This document shows positions 20,309 through 28,580 of a DNA stretch of 64,000 bases, one piece after another. A model generated the notes under the pieces. That model was not told the origin of the DNA. It made no database searches and saw nothing but the letters and a program-made list of their open reading frames with translations. The position numbers were made by a program, and so were the translations under genes. Positions within the stretch are counted from its first letter, which is position 1. Each line of letters starts with the position of its first letter. Source of the DNA: Streptomyces sp. CB03234 (GTDB lineage: Bacteria > Actinomycetota > Actinomycetes > Streptomycetales > Streptomycetaceae); the NCBI RefSeq assembly GCF_001905885.1, contig NZ_LIYH01000004.1, positions 62,001 to 126,000 on the forward strand, in the 5' to 3' direction.

Positions 20309-20746
20309 ATGACCACCGCACGGCATCTGGCGACCATCGATCAGCTGCGCTCCCGCCCCTTCCCCGGGCAGCGCGGCAGATCGGACGTGGGTGACAGCGG
20401 CCCGGGGTACCACATCGCGGAGCTCAGCACGAGCGAGGAGTTCTGGGACGACGACGGCACGCGGCGGGCGCTCGTGGAAGAACAGTACGAGGCGGAGCGC
20501 GACGGGCTCGCGGTGTTGCTCGCCGCGCGCTGGGGCGAGCCACAGACGTTCAGCCTGTGGTCGGTGTTCGACCGGGGTATGGCCGGTGAGGAGATACCGG
20601 AGCCTTGGGACATCCTGAGCAGCTCCGTGCCCGACGTCCACCTCTGGCGCGCGGACGGCCTCTGGATAGCCCTGGGGGTCTCGCACTGGGACAAGGAGTT
20701 GCCGTTCCAACTGCTCGCCGTCGTCACGGAGACCGACCCACCCTGA
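20309..20746 (+). CDS. Hypothetical protein
   Basis: A 145-residue soluble protein I do not recognise. It is acidic and tryptophan-rich (EFWDDDG, FSLWSVFDRG, EPWDILSSS, VHLWRADGLWIALGVSHWDKELPFQLL). No signal peptide, membrane helix or catalytic motif is visible. The layout of alternating W-rich strands resembles small Streptomyces proteins of unknown function, possibly immunity- or SMI1-like, but this is only an impression. TGGAGG lies four bases before the ATG. The stop is followed by a short CCCTGA/TCAGGG stem. Confidence 0.8.
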   Translation: MTTARHLATIDQLRSRPFPGQRGRSDVGDSGPGYHIAELSTSEEFWDDDGTRRALVEEQYEAERDGLAVLLAARWGEPQTFSLWSVFDRGMAGEEIPEPWDILSSSVPDVHLWRADGLWIALGVSHWDKELPFQLLAVVTETDPP

Positions 20747-20750
20747 CCGT

Positions 20751-20828
20751 TCAGGGCCGTTGAGTGTGCTGGATGCCGATCGAGGCCAGGACGAGCAGGG
20801 CGCCGAGGACCTGGGTGCCGTCCAGGCG
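20751..20828 (-). pseudogene. C-terminal remnant of an EamA/DMT-type transporter
   Basis: Directly after the TetR stop, in the same frame, the minus strand reads RLDGTQVLGALLVLASIG then IQHTQRP and a stop at 20751-20753. A polar turn followed by a Gly/Leu/Ala-rich helix is what the last helix of an EamA-family (drug/metabolite) transporter looks like. No upstream part of such a gene remains. It may be a deletion scar in which the TetR gene lost its divergent or adjacent exporter. Confidence 0.4.
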
Positions 20829-21413
20829 CTACCGAGCCAGTGCGGCCAGGTAGTCCTCCAGAAGGTCGATCTGGCGCTGAGGAGGGAACGCGGCGGGATC
20901 GAGCAAGGCCTGGACGACCAGGCCGAGCACGAAAGCCTGGGCGCACGCCGCGATGCGCGCCGGATCCCCGGGTGCCAGCTCGCCGAGTCGCTGGGCCGCG
21001 GCGACCAGTTGGTGGAGCTTGTCGCGGCCCCGGGCGTACTTGCCGGCGTACTCCTCACGCAGCGCCGGGTCGGCGAGCGCGGTGTCCCAGGAGGACACCC
21101 AGATGCGGTTGCTGTCCGTGGCTTCGGCGGACAGCGGCAGGATGTCGAGCAGAGCCGCCCTCACCGCGTCCGTTCCCTGTCCCGCGGTACGCCTCGGGCG
21201 AGCGGCGCTTCGCTGGTCCAGCAGGTCGAGGGCGTACGTGACCAGGTCGTTCTTGGTGGGGAAGTAGTGGGTGAGCAGGCCCGTGGTCGCGCCCAGTTCG
21301 GTCGCGACGGCGCGCAGGGTCAGGCCGCCGAAGCCGCGCGTGGCCAGCACCCGCCAGACCGCTTCGGAGACTTCGCGTCGGCGGGCCCCATGGTCTCCCT
21401 TGGCACGTGGCAT
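20829..21413 (-). CDS. TetR-family transcriptional regulator
   Basis: A 194-residue repressor with an N-terminal HTH (VSEAVWRVLATRGFGGLTLRAVATELGATTGLLTHYFPTKNDLV) and an all-helical ligand domain. The ATG at 21413 (MPRAKGDHGARRREV) fits the family; the upstream in-frame ATG at 21488 would run across the operator. It is divergent from the GNAT gene with an almost perfect palindrome between them. The stop abuts a possible exporter remnant. Confidence 0.9.
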   Translation of the reverse strand: MPRAKGDHGARRREVSEAVWRVLATRGFGGLTLRAVATELGATTGLLTHYFPTKNDLVTYALDLLDQRSAARPRRTAGQGTDAVRAALLDILPLSAEATDSNRIWVSSWDTALADPALREEYAGKYARGRDKLHQLVAAAQRLGELAPGDPARIAACAQAFVLGLVVQALLDPAAFPPQRQIDLLEDYLAALAR

Positions 21414-21431
21414 ACCGTCAGCGTACATTCG

Positions 21432-21447
21432 CATAACACTTGTTATG
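21432..21447. promoter_or_regulatory. CATAACAC/TTGTTATG palindrome, likely TetR operator
   Basis: A 16-bp inverted repeat with seven of eight pairs matching sits 18 bases upstream of the TetR ATG and 15 bases upstream of the GNAT ATG. The AT-rich palindrome stands out in this high-GC DNA. It very likely is the operator of the adjoining TetR protein for both genes. Confidence 0.7.
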
Positions 21448-21462
21448 TGAATGGGGTCTTTC

Positions 21463-22020
21463 ATGTTCTCCCTCCCGCTGCTCGACAACGCCCGTCTGTG
21501 CCCGCTGGAGACATGGCACGCCGAGGAGTTCGCCGCTCACATGGCCCGCGCGGTCGACCACATCCGGCCGTGGGTCGGACAGCGATTCGTCACCGACAGC
21601 CTCGAAGGGGCAAGGGCGACGCTCTCCCGCTACGCCGAGTGGCAGGCCGCCGACGGAGCCCGCCTCTACGGCATCCGGCTCGACGACACGCTGGTCGGCG
21701 GCGTCATGTTCACGGCCTTCGACGCGCCCTCCGGTACATGCGAGATCGGCTGCTGGCTGGAACCGGCGGCCGAAGGCAACGGCCTGGTCACCAGGGCCTG
21801 TCGCGCGCTGCTGGACTGGGCGTTCCTCACCCGGGGCATGCACCGCGCGGAATGGCACTGCCGCGCCGACAACGAGCGGAGCGCCGCGGTGGCCAAACGG
21901 CTGGGCATGGCATTGGAAGGCGTACGGCGTGAGTCCTGGCCCTACGACGGCACCCGCCACGACACGCAGATCTGGGCCGTCCTCGCCCACGAATGGCCGG
22001 CGCCGGCCCGTTCCCGGTGA
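21463..22020 (+). CDS. GNAT N-acetyltransferase (RimJ/RimL type)
   Basis: A 185-residue acetyltransferase. GGVMFTAFDAPSGTCEIGCWLEPAAEGNGLVTRACRALLDWAF gives the core strands and the acetyl-CoA loop, and HRAEWHCRADNERSAAVAKRLGM the conserved C-terminal helix of the ribosomal-protein-serine/alanine acetyltransferase group. Substrates in this group range from ribosomal N-termini to antibiotics. The ATG at 21463 (MFSLPLLDNARL) has GGGG at ribosome-site distance; the ATG at 21451 lies closer to the operator with no ribosome site. Regulation by the divergent TetR is likely. Confidence 0.87.
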   Translation: MFSLPLLDNARLCPLETWHAEEFAAHMARAVDHIRPWVGQRFVTDSLEGARATLSRYAEWQAADGARLYGIRLDDTLVGGVMFTAFDAPSGTCEIGCWLEPAAEGNGLVTRACRALLDWAFLTRGMHRAEWHCRADNERSAAVAKRLGMALEGVRRESWPYDGTRHDTQIWAVLAHEWPAPARSR

Positions 22021-22257
22021 CGCCGGCGCCGTGTCCGCCGGCCGCCGCCCGGTGCAGCAGGTCCCTGATCAGCTCCGGCACGTCGGCAGCCAGGCCCGCC
22101 GGTCGCTGGGCGAAGCCGTGCGCGTCGGCGTCGGCAGCCCCGCCGCCCTCCGCTCCCGGGCCGCCCTCTGGCACGCCGGGTTCACCCGAGAGGTTCCGCC
22201 GAGTGCGCTGACGGCACCGACGACGCCCCCGCGTAGCCCGGCCACGAGGGCCGGACC

Positions 22258-22812
22258 TCACCACGCGCCGGTGCTGTCCCGCGTCGCGGCCTCCCGCAGC
22301 CGGGCGAACTCCTCCGCCATCGTCTGCAGCGTCCAGTGGGCGTTCAGTCCGCTGGGGTTGGGCAGCGCCCAGATCCGGGTGTCGCCGATCACGCGGTCCT
22401 GCGGCCCTATCCGCGCCTTGGGGTCGTGGAAGGCCGTGCGGTACGCGGTGACACCCGCCACCGCCAGCCAGCGCGGCCGCAGTCGCTCCACCTTGAGGGC
22501 CAGCAGCCGTCCGCCCTCGCGGAACTCCTCGTCGCTCAGCTCGTCGGCCCGCGCACTCGCCCGCGCGACGACGTTGGTGATGCCGAGCCCGTAGTCGAGA
22601 AGCTCCTCCTGCTCGGACGGCTTCAACTGCCGAGGGGTGAAGCCGGAGCGGTGCAGCACGGGCCAGAAGCGGTTGCCGGGGCGGGCGAAATGGTGGCCCG
22701 TCGCGGCCGACATCAGGCCCGGGTTGATGCCGCAGAACAGCACGGACAGGCCGCCCGCGATCACATCGGGGACGATGCGGTCGCGAGCGGCCTCCAACTC
22801 CTGGGGTGTCAT
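22258..22812 (-). CDS. mug: G/U mismatch-specific DNA glycosylase (Mug family)
   Basis: A 184-residue uracil-DNA glycosylase of the Mug/TDG group, which removes uracil or damaged pyrimidines opposite G. The active-site motif LFCGINPGLMSAATGHHFARPGNRFWPVLHRSGF (GINPG) and the DNA-intercalating LPNPSGLNAHW motif are both present. The ATG at 22812 follows the purB stop (22832) on the same strand by 19 bases, so both are probably on one transcript. Start at 22845 would overlap purB without benefit. Confidence 0.93.
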   Translation of the reverse strand: MTPQELEAARDRIVPDVIAGGLSVLFCGINPGLMSAATGHHFARPGNRFWPVLHRSGFTPRQLKPSEQEELLDYGLGITNVVARASARADELSDEEFREGGRLLALKVERLRPRWLAVAGVTAYRTAFHDPKARIGPQDRVIGDTRIWALPNPSGLNAHWTLQTMAEEFARLREAATRDSTGAW

Positions 22813-22831
22813 ACGGGACGTGTGCCCCGCG

Positions 22832-24265
22832 TCAGAGGATCGCACCGGGGACGTAACCGGCGGCTTCCGGGTGCTGCTTGGCGATCTCCTCGATCCGGGC
22901 GACCACCGCGCCGACCTGGTCGGCGGCCGCGCCCGTGAACGACAGCTTGTCCGCCATCGCCGCGTCCAGCTGCTCCCGGTCCAGCGGGATGCGCTCGTCG
23001 GCGGCCAGCTTGCCGAGGAGCTCGTTGCGCTCGGCGCCCTGCTCGCGCATGGCCAGCGCCGACGCCACCGCGTTCTCCTTGATGGCCTCGTGCGCGACCT
23101 CGCGGCCCACCCCGGCGCGAACCGACGCCATCAGCACCTTGGTGGTGGCCAGGAACGGCAGGTAGCGGTCCAGCTCGCGGGCGACGACCGCCGGGAACGC
23201 GCCGAACTCGTCCAGCACGGTCAGGAACGTCTCCAGCAGCCCGTCGAGCGCGAAGAACGCGTCGGGCAGCGCCACCCGGCGCACCACCGAGCACGACACG
23301 TCGCCCTCGTTCCACTGGTCGCCCGCCAGCTCGCCGGTCATCGAGGCGTACCCGCGCAGGATGACCATCAGGCCGTTGACGCGCTCGCAGGAGCGGGTGT
23401 TCATCTTGTGCGGCATCGCGGACGAGCCGACCTGGCCCGGCTTGAAGCCCTCGGTGACCAGCTCGTGCCCGGCCATCAGCCGGATCGTCTTGGCCAGCGA
23501 CGAAGGCGCGGCGGCCAGCTGCACCAGCGCGGTGACGACCTCGTAGTCCAGCGAGCGCGGGTAGACCTGGCCGACCGAGGTGAAGGCGTGGCCGAAGCCC
23601 AGGTGGCCGGCGATCCGCTGCTCCAGCTCGGCCAGCTTCGCGGCGTCACCGCCCAGCAGGTCGAGCATGTCCTGTGCCGTGCCGACCGGGCCCTTGATGC
23701 CGCGCAGCGGGTAACGGCCCAGCAGCTCCTCCAGCCGCGCGTACGCCACCAGCAGCTCGTCGGCCGCGGTCGCGAAGCGCTTGCCGAGCGTCGTGGCCTG
23801 CGCGGCGACATTGTGCGAGCGGCCCGCCATGACCAGCTCGCCGTACTCGCCCGCCAGCTTGCCCAGCCGGGCCAGGACCGCCACCGTACGGTCGCGCATC
23901 AGCTCCAGCGAGAGCCGGATCTGGAGCTGCTCGACGTTCTCGGTGAGGTCGCGCGAGGTCATGCCCTTGTGGACGTGCTCGTGCCCGGCGAGGGCGTTGA
24001 ACTCCTCGATCCGCGCCTTCACGTCATGGCGCGTGACCTTCTCGCGCTCGGCGATCGACGCCAGGTCGACCTCGTCGAGCACCCGCTCGTAGTCGGCGAG
24101 CGCGGCGTCCGGCACCTCGATCCCGAGGTCCTTCTGGGCGTGCAGCACGGCGAGCCACAGCCGGCGCTCCAGCTTCACCTTCTGCTCGGGGGACCAGAGG
24201 ACGGCGAGCTCCGCGGAGGCGTAGCGGCCGGCCAGGACATTGGGGATGCGGGGCTTGGCAGTCAC
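22832..24265 (-). CDS. purB: Adenylosuccinate lyase
   Basis: This is a 477-residue fumarase/aspartase-superfamily enzyme that acts twice in purine synthesis, splitting SAICAR and adenylosuccinate to fumarate plus AICAR or AMP. GMTSRDLTENVEQLQ, AGRSHNVAAQATTLGKR and the signature loop GSSAMPHKMN are visible. The start is GTG at 24265 (VTAKPRIPNVLAGRY), since the open frame further upstream is composition-driven. Length and sequence are close to the long actinobacterial PurB form. mug lies immediately downstream. Confidence 0.95.
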   Translation of the reverse strand: MTAKPRIPNVLAGRYASAELAVLWSPEQKVKLERRLWLAVLHAQKDLGIEVPDAALADYERVLDEVDLASIAEREKVTRHDVKARIEEFNALAGHEHVHKGMTSRDLTENVEQLQIRLSLELMRDRTVAVLARLGKLAGEYGELVMAGRSHNVAAQATTLGKRFATAADELLVAYARLEELLGRYPLRGIKGPVGTAQDMLDLLGGDAAKLAELEQRIAGHLGFGHAFTSVGQVYPRSLDYEVVTALVQLAAAPSSLAKTIRLMAGHELVTEGFKPGQVGSSAMPHKMNTRSCERVNGLMVILRGYASMTGELAGDQWNEGDVSCSVVRRVALPDAFFALDGLLETFLTVLDEFGAFPAVVARELDRYLPFLATTKVLMASVRAGVGREVAHEAIKENAVASALAMREQGAERNELLGKLAADERIPLDREQLDAAMADKLSFTGAAADQVGAVVARIEEIAKQHPEAAGYVPGAIL

Positions 24266-24324
24266 GTGACCAGATTCTACTGGCGGTTTCTGCAGGTCGG
24301 CGCCGCGGTCCGGATTGTGGCTTG

Positions 24325-25116
24325 CTACGAGAACGACGACTCCTCGCCGAGCGGGTACGGCAGCAGCTCCGGCCGCTTGGCCGGCCGCCCGTCGCCGGAG
24401 GACCGGCCGGTCAGCCGCCGCCCTATCCACGGCCCCAGGTGCTGCCGCGCGAACCGCGCGTCGCTCACCCGCCGGGCGAGCCAGGCGGCCGGCACGGCAG
24501 GCGGGAGCGGCGCCCGCCAGTCCTCCTGCGGCTCCAGGCCCAGCGCCTGCCACACGGCCTCGGCCACCCGCCGGTGCCCCTCCGTGGTCAGGTGCAGCCG
24601 GTCCAGGTCCCACAGCCGCGGGTCGCCCAGCACCTCGGCGCCGTACAGGTCGACCACCAGGGCACCGTGCCGGACGGCCAGTTCGTCCACGTACGCGAAG
24701 AGCTCCTCCATGCGCGGCCGGAACCGCTCCATGACGGGGCCGTTGCGGCCGGGGCTGCGCATCAGCACCAGCCGCCCGCACGACGGGGCGAGCCGCTCCA
24801 CCGCCTCCTCCAGCAGCCGGCGCACCCGCCCCATGTCGCACTTCGGGCGCAGGGTGTCGTTCAGCCCGCCGACCAGCGTGACGACGTCCGCCTTCATCGC
24901 CGCGGCGACGTCCACCTGCTCGTCCACGATCTGGCCGATCAGCTTGCCGCGCACGGCGAGGTTCGCGTACCGGAACCCGGGGGTACGGGCGGCGAGGCGG
25001 GCCGCCAGCAGATCGGCCCAGCCCCGGTAGGAGCCGTCGGGCAACAGGTCCGACATGCCCTCGGTGAAGCTGTCGCCCACCGCGACAAAACTGTTGTAGG
25101 TGGCATTCATCTCCAT
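24325..25116 (-). CDS. SGNH/GDSL hydrolase
   Basis: A 263-residue esterase/lipase of the SGNH fold. Block I is AVGDSFTEGMSD with the nucleophile serine, block III is VTLVGGLND, and block V is WDLDRLHLTTEGHRRVAEAVW with the catalytic Asp/His. There is no signal peptide, so it is intracellular. Substrates in this family include acyl esters and acetylated sugars. The ATG at 25116 has a GGAG-type site upstream. It sits 60 bases upstream of purB on the same strand. Confidence 0.9.
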   Translation of the reverse strand: MEMNATYNSFVAVGDSFTEGMSDLLPDGSYRGWADLLAARLAARTPGFRYANLAVRGKLIGQIVDEQVDVAAAMKADVVTLVGGLNDTLRPKCDMGRVRRLLEEAVERLAPSCGRLVLMRSPGRNGPVMERFRPRMEELFAYVDELAVRHGALVVDLYGAEVLGDPRLWDLDRLHLTTEGHRRVAEAVWQALGLEPQEDWRAPLPPAVPAAWLARRVSDARFARQHLGPWIGRRLTGRSSGDGRPAKRPELLPYPLGEESSFS

Positions 25117-25153
25117 GGCGGAGTGATCGTACCGCGCGGTAGGTGGACGCGGT

Positions 25154-26170
25154 CTACACCGCCGGCCGCCCCACCAGCTCCCGCAGCACGTCCTCCATGG
25201 TGACCAGGCCCGCCGGCTTGCCGTCCTCGTCCACCACCGCCGCCAGGTGCGTACGGCTGCGGCGCATCGCCGTCAGGACGTCGTCCAGCGGCGTGGCCGC
25301 CCGCACCCGGGCGATCGGCCGCATCGCCGACACCGGGAACGGCAGGTCGCGCGGCATCGCGTCCAGCGCGTCCTTCACGTGCAGGTAGCCCAGGATCCGG
25401 CGGGCCGAGTCGATCACCGGGAAGCGGGAGAAGCCCGACTCGGCGGCCAGCGCCTCCAGCTCCTCGGGCGTCGTGCCGGCCCTGGCGTACACCACCCGCT
25501 CCACCGGCATCACCACGTCACGCACCGGACGGCGCCCCAGCTCCAGGGCGTCGTGCAGCCGCTCGGCCGCCCGGTCGTCCAGCAGCCCCGCGTCACCGGC
25601 GTCCTTCACCATCCGCGCCAGTTCGTCGTCCGAGAACGTCGCGGACACCTCGTCCCGCGTCTGGACCCGCATCAGCTTCAGCAGGGCGTTGGCGAAGGCG
25701 TTGATCGTGAAGATCACCGGCTTCAGCGCCCGTGCCACCGCCACCAGCGGCGGGCCCAGCAGCAGCGCGGTACGGGTCGGCTCGGCCAGGGCGATGTTCT
25801 TCGGCACCATCTCGCCGAGCAGCATGTGCAGGTACGTGGCCAGCGACAGCGCGATCACGAACGAGATCGGGTGCACCAGCCCGTGCGGCACGCCGACCGC
25901 GTCGAACACCGGCTCCAGCAGGTGGGCGATGGCCGGCTCGGCGACGACACCGAGCACCAGGGTGGACAGCGTGATGCCCAGCTGCGCCGCCGCGAGCAGC
26001 GCCGAGACGTGCTCCAGGCCCCAGATGACGCTGCGCGCCCGCCGGTTCCCGGCCTCCGCCTCCGGCTCGATCTGACTGCGGCGTACGGAGATCATGGCGA
26101 ACTCCGCGCCGACGAAGAAGGCGTTGACGACGAGTGTCAGGAAACCGATCAGCAACTGGATCGCGGTCAT
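25154..26170 (-). CDS. CNNM/HlyC-type CBS-domain membrane protein (short form)
   Basis: A 338-residue protein with a DUF21 transmembrane domain (about 1-190; ends of helices LLIGFLTLVVNAFFVGAEFAMISVRRSQIE, HVSALLAAAQLGITLSTLVLGVVAEPAI, GEMVPKNIALAEP) and a pair of CBS domains (about 205-330). It lacks the C-terminal CorC_HlyC domain that its neighbour has. Family members are linked to magnesium or cobalt efflux. The ATG overlaps the stop of the upstream paralog (ATGA at 26167), so the two are coupled and may form a heterodimer. Confidence 0.9.
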   Translation of the reverse strand: MTAIQLLIGFLTLVVNAFFVGAEFAMISVRRSQIEPEAEAGNRRARSVIWGLEHVSALLAAAQLGITLSTLVLGVVAEPAIAHLLEPVFDAVGVPHGLVHPISFVIALSLATYLHMLLGEMVPKNIALAEPTRTALLLGPPLVAVARALKPVIFTINAFANALLKLMRVQTRDEVSATFSDDELARMVKDAGDAGLLDDRAAERLHDALELGRRPVRDVVMPVERVVYARAGTTPEELEALAAESGFSRFPVIDSARRILGYLHVKDALDAMPRDLPFPVSAMRPIARVRAATPLDDVLTAMRRSRTHLAAVVDEDGKPAGLVTMEDVLRELVGRPAV

Positions 26171-27612
26171 CGTCCCGCCTCCCCACCCTCGTGGGCACGC
26201 GACCCACGCGCGCCGTACTCACCGGCACCCGGTCCGTCCGCACCCGGTCCGTCCGCACCCGGTCCGTCCGTCCCCGGGCCGCCGGCTCCCGGTCCGTCGT
26301 CCGGTCCGCCCGGCGGGGCGTGCAGCAGGACGCGGGCGGCGCGGCGCCCGGAGGCGTCGACCACGTCGAGCAGCCAGCCGCCCAGGACGACACTGTCGCC
26401 GACGGCCGGGATACGGCCCAGCTCGGTCGCGACGAGCCCGGCGAGGGTCTCGTACGGGCCGTCCGGCACACGCAGGCCGATCGTCTCCAACTGGTCGGTA
26501 CGGGCGGCGCCGTCCGCGGACCACAGGGCCCGCCCGTCGGCGTCCTCGCCCGCCGGCGCGAGGTCCGGCGTCTCGTGCGGGTCGTGCTCGTCGCGCACCT
26601 CGCCGACGACCTCCTCGACGATGTCCTCCAGGGTCACGACCCCGGCCGTACCGCCGTACTCGTCTATGACGACGGCCATCGTCGTCTTGCCCGACAGCCG
26701 GTCCAGCAGCCGGTCCACGGTCAGCGACTCCGGTACGAGCAGCGGCTCGCGGAGGATCTCCGAGACCGGCTTGAGGCGCCGCTGCGACGCCGGGACCGTC
26801 AGGACGTCCTTGATGTGCGCGATGCCGATGACCGAGTCCAGGCTGCCCCGGTAGACGGGGAAGCGGGAGAGCCCGGTCGCGCGGGTCGCGTTGGCGACGT
26901 CCTCGGCGGTGGCCTGCGCCTCCAGGGCGGTGACCTGGACGCGCGGGGTCATGACGTTCTCCGCGGTCAGCTCGGCCAGGTTCAGCGTACGGACGAACAG
27001 CTCGGCGGTGTCGGCCTCCAGGGCGCCCTCCCGCGCGGAGTGGCGGGCCAGGGCCACCAGCTCCTGCGGGCTGCGCGCGGAGGCCAGCTCCTCGGCCGGC
27101 TCCATGCCGAGCCGGCGCACGAGGTGGTTGGCCGTGTTGTTGAGGTGGCTGATCAGCGGCCGGAACGCGGCGGTGAAGATCCGCTGCGGGGTGGCGACCA
27201 CCTTGGCCACGCCCAGGGGGGAGGAGATGGCCCAGTTCTTGGGGACGAGCTCGCCGACGACCATCAGCACCACCGTCGACAGGGCCGTACCGATGACGAG
27301 CGCCACCGAGGACGCCACGGACGCCGACAGGCCGATGTCCTGGATCGGCCCGCGGATGAGCTTGGCGATGGACGGCTCGGACAGCATGCCGACGATGAGG
27401 TTGGTGACGGTGATGCCGAGCTGGGCGCCGGAGAGCTGGAAGGTGAGGGAGCGTACGGCCGCGAGGGCGCCGGCCGCCCCGCGCTCGCCCCGCTCGACGG
27501 CCCGCTCCAGCTCCCCGCGCTCGACGGTCGTCAGGGAGAACTCGGCCGCGACGAACGCGCCGCACGCGAGGGAGAGCAGCAGCGCCACGAGGAGCAGGAG
27601 CACTTCGGTCAT
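26167..27612 (-). CDS. CNNM/CorC-type CBS-domain membrane protein (long form)
   Basis: A 481-residue protein with DUF21 membrane domain (VLLLLVALLLSLACGAFVAAEFSLTTVERGELE, SGAQLGITVTNLIVGMLSEPSI, GELVPKNWAISSP), two CBS domains (about 220-335) and a C-terminal CorC_HlyC domain (about 355-440). The last 40 residues are a GPGADGP repeat encoded by 15-base units at 26221-26280. The motif PKN is the family signature near the third helix. It is the first gene of a coupled pair and probably a metal-ion (Mg/Co) transporter or sensor. Confidence 0.92.
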   Translation of the reverse strand: MTEVLLLLVALLLSLACGAFVAAEFSLTTVERGELERAVERGERGAAGALAAVRSLTFQLSGAQLGITVTNLIVGMLSEPSIAKLIRGPIQDIGLSASVASSVALVIGTALSTVVLMVVGELVPKNWAISSPLGVAKVVATPQRIFTAAFRPLISHLNNTANHLVRRLGMEPAEELASARSPQELVALARHSAREGALEADTAELFVRTLNLAELTAENVMTPRVQVTALEAQATAEDVANATRATGLSRFPVYRGSLDSVIGIAHIKDVLTVPASQRRLKPVSEILREPLLVPESLTVDRLLDRLSGKTTMAVVIDEYGGTAGVVTLEDIVEEVVGEVRDEHDPHETPDLAPAGEDADGRALWSADGAARTDQLETIGLRVPDGPYETLAGLVATELGRIPAVGDSVVLGGWLLDVVDASGRRAARVLLHAPPGGPDDGPGAGGPGTDGPGADGPGADGPGAGEYGARGSRAHEGGEAGR

Positions 27613-27763
27613 CGGTTCACCTCCGTCCCATGGTCGGCCACGGACGGCAGGGATGCGCGATGTCGGCTACGGGGACTACTGGGAGGCTCGCCCATGGGCG
27701 GACGCTCACACCTTTCGATCGATGGTGAATGCTCCGCCCATGGTAAAGGATCAGCAAAAAAGA

Positions 27764-28189
27764 TCATCCTTCGAGCGGCTTGACCCAGCGGCTCCACTCC
27801 GGCTGCGGCGCATAGCCCGCCGCCCGCCAGGTGTGGTGGGCGAGTTCGTTGCGGTCCAGCACCATGGCGTCGCCGCGCCGCCCGCCGAGGCGTACGAACC
27901 GCTCCTCGGCGGCCGCGAGCAGCGCCGCGCCGATGCCCCGCCGCCGGTGGTCCGGATGGACCGCGAGCCGGTAGAGGTGGCAGCGCCAGCCGTCGAAGCC
28001 GGCGATCACCGTCCCCGCGAGTTCACCGCCGCGCTCGGCGAGGATCAGCGCCTCCGGGTCGCGGGCGACCAGCCGCTCGACGCCGTCCCGGTCGTCGCTG
28101 ATGCTGGTGCCCTCGGCCGCGACCTTCCAGAAGGCGAGGACGGTGTCGAGGTCGGCCGGCGAGGCGGCCCGTATCCGAAGATCATCCAT
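27764..28189 (-). CDS. GNAT-family N-acetyltransferase
   Basis: A 141-residue single-domain acetyltransferase. IRAASPADLDTVLAFWKVA opens the fold; the acetyl-CoA loop is VHPDHRRRGIGAALLAAAEERF, preceded by CHLYRLA; NELAHHTWRAAGY is the conserved last helix. The ATG at 28189 has GGGGG upstream and is preferred over the ATG at 28201. Substrate unknown. It is divergent from the toxin-antitoxin genes and faces the CNNM pair's promoter region (27613-27763), where I see no further gene. Confidence 0.88.
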   Translation of the reverse strand: MDDLRIRAASPADLDTVLAFWKVAAEGTSISDDRDGVERLVARDPEALILAERGGELAGTVIAGFDGWRCHLYRLAVHPDHRRRGIGAALLAAAEERFVRLGGRRGDAMVLDRNELAHHTWRAAGYAPQPEWSRWVKPLEG

Positions 28190-28250
28190 GGCCCCCATCA
28201 TGGGACACCTGTTGCCCCACTCGCCCCGTAATAACCATGGCCTTGCCGGT

Positions 28251-28270
28251 GCTAGCGCGGTCGCGCTAGC
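28251..28270. promoter_or_regulatory. GCTAGCGCG-GT-CGCGCTAGC palindrome
   Basis: A perfect 9+2+9 inverted repeat ends eight bases before the RHH antitoxin GTG start. Ribbon-helix-helix antitoxins bind such symmetric sites, so this is probably the operator for autoregulation of the toxin-antitoxin genes. It overlaps the core promoter position. Confidence 0.7.
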
Positions 28271-28278
28271 GTGGTGGT

Positions 28279-28515
28279 GTGGCGAAGACCCAGCTGAACG
28301 TACGCGTCGACGAGACCACCGCCGAGGCCGCCCGCCGCAGGGCGCAGCAGCGGGGCGTCAGCGTGAACCGGTACATCGAGGAGCTCGTCCAGCAGGACGC
28401 GGGCGAGGCGGGACGCACCTTCGTGGAGGCGGCGGCCGATTTCATGAAGCAGTACGAGTCGGTCTTCGCGGAGGAGTTCGGCGCTCCGGATCGCCGTACG
28501 TCCGGCACACGATGA
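28279..28515 (+). CDS. Ribbon-helix-helix antitoxin-like protein
   Basis: A 78-residue protein whose first 45 residues match an RHH/CopG-like fold: AKTQLNVRVDETTAEAARRRAQQRGVSVNRYIEELVQQDA, with the DNA-contacting strand QLNVRV. The C-terminal part (FVEAAADFMKQYESVFAEEFG) could bind and neutralise a toxin. GTG start at 28279. Its stop overlaps a 22-codon ORF, which in turn overlaps the Fic-like gene. Together with the upstream palindrome it looks like a self-regulated antitoxin. Confidence 0.82.
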   Translation: MAKTQLNVRVDETTAEAARRRAQQRGVSVNRYIEELVQQDAGEAGRTFVEAAADFMKQYESVFAEEFGAPDRRTSGTR

Positions 28516-28580
28516 CGTACGCGCCGATGATGTCCGCGCCGAGGCGCTACGCGCCGATGGCGGGCGCCGCGCCCGTATGA
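28512..28580 (+). CDS. 22-codon ORF bridging antitoxin and toxin genes
   Basis: The ATG at 28512 overlaps the antitoxin stop (ATGA) and the TGA at 28578-28580 overlaps the ATG of the Fic-like gene (again ATGA). It encodes MTYAPMMSAPRRYAPMAGAAPV, containing the element YAPM twice from a repeated TACGCGCCGATG. It may serve only to couple ribosomes from antitoxin to toxin, or it may be a real micropeptide. No homologue is known to me. Confidence 0.4.
   Translation: MTYAPMMSAPRRYAPMAGAAPV

Noticed and set aside
22021..22257. Possible gene remnant between GNAT and mug
   Set aside because: Both strands show coding-like composition (minus strand segment around RPAGLAADVPELIRDLLHRAAA), but no start, full domain or recognisable homologue; left unannotated.
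27741..27775. AAGGAT/ATCCTT stem with A-run after the GNAT stop
   Set aside because: Stem of six pairs with a long loop; too weak to call a terminator.
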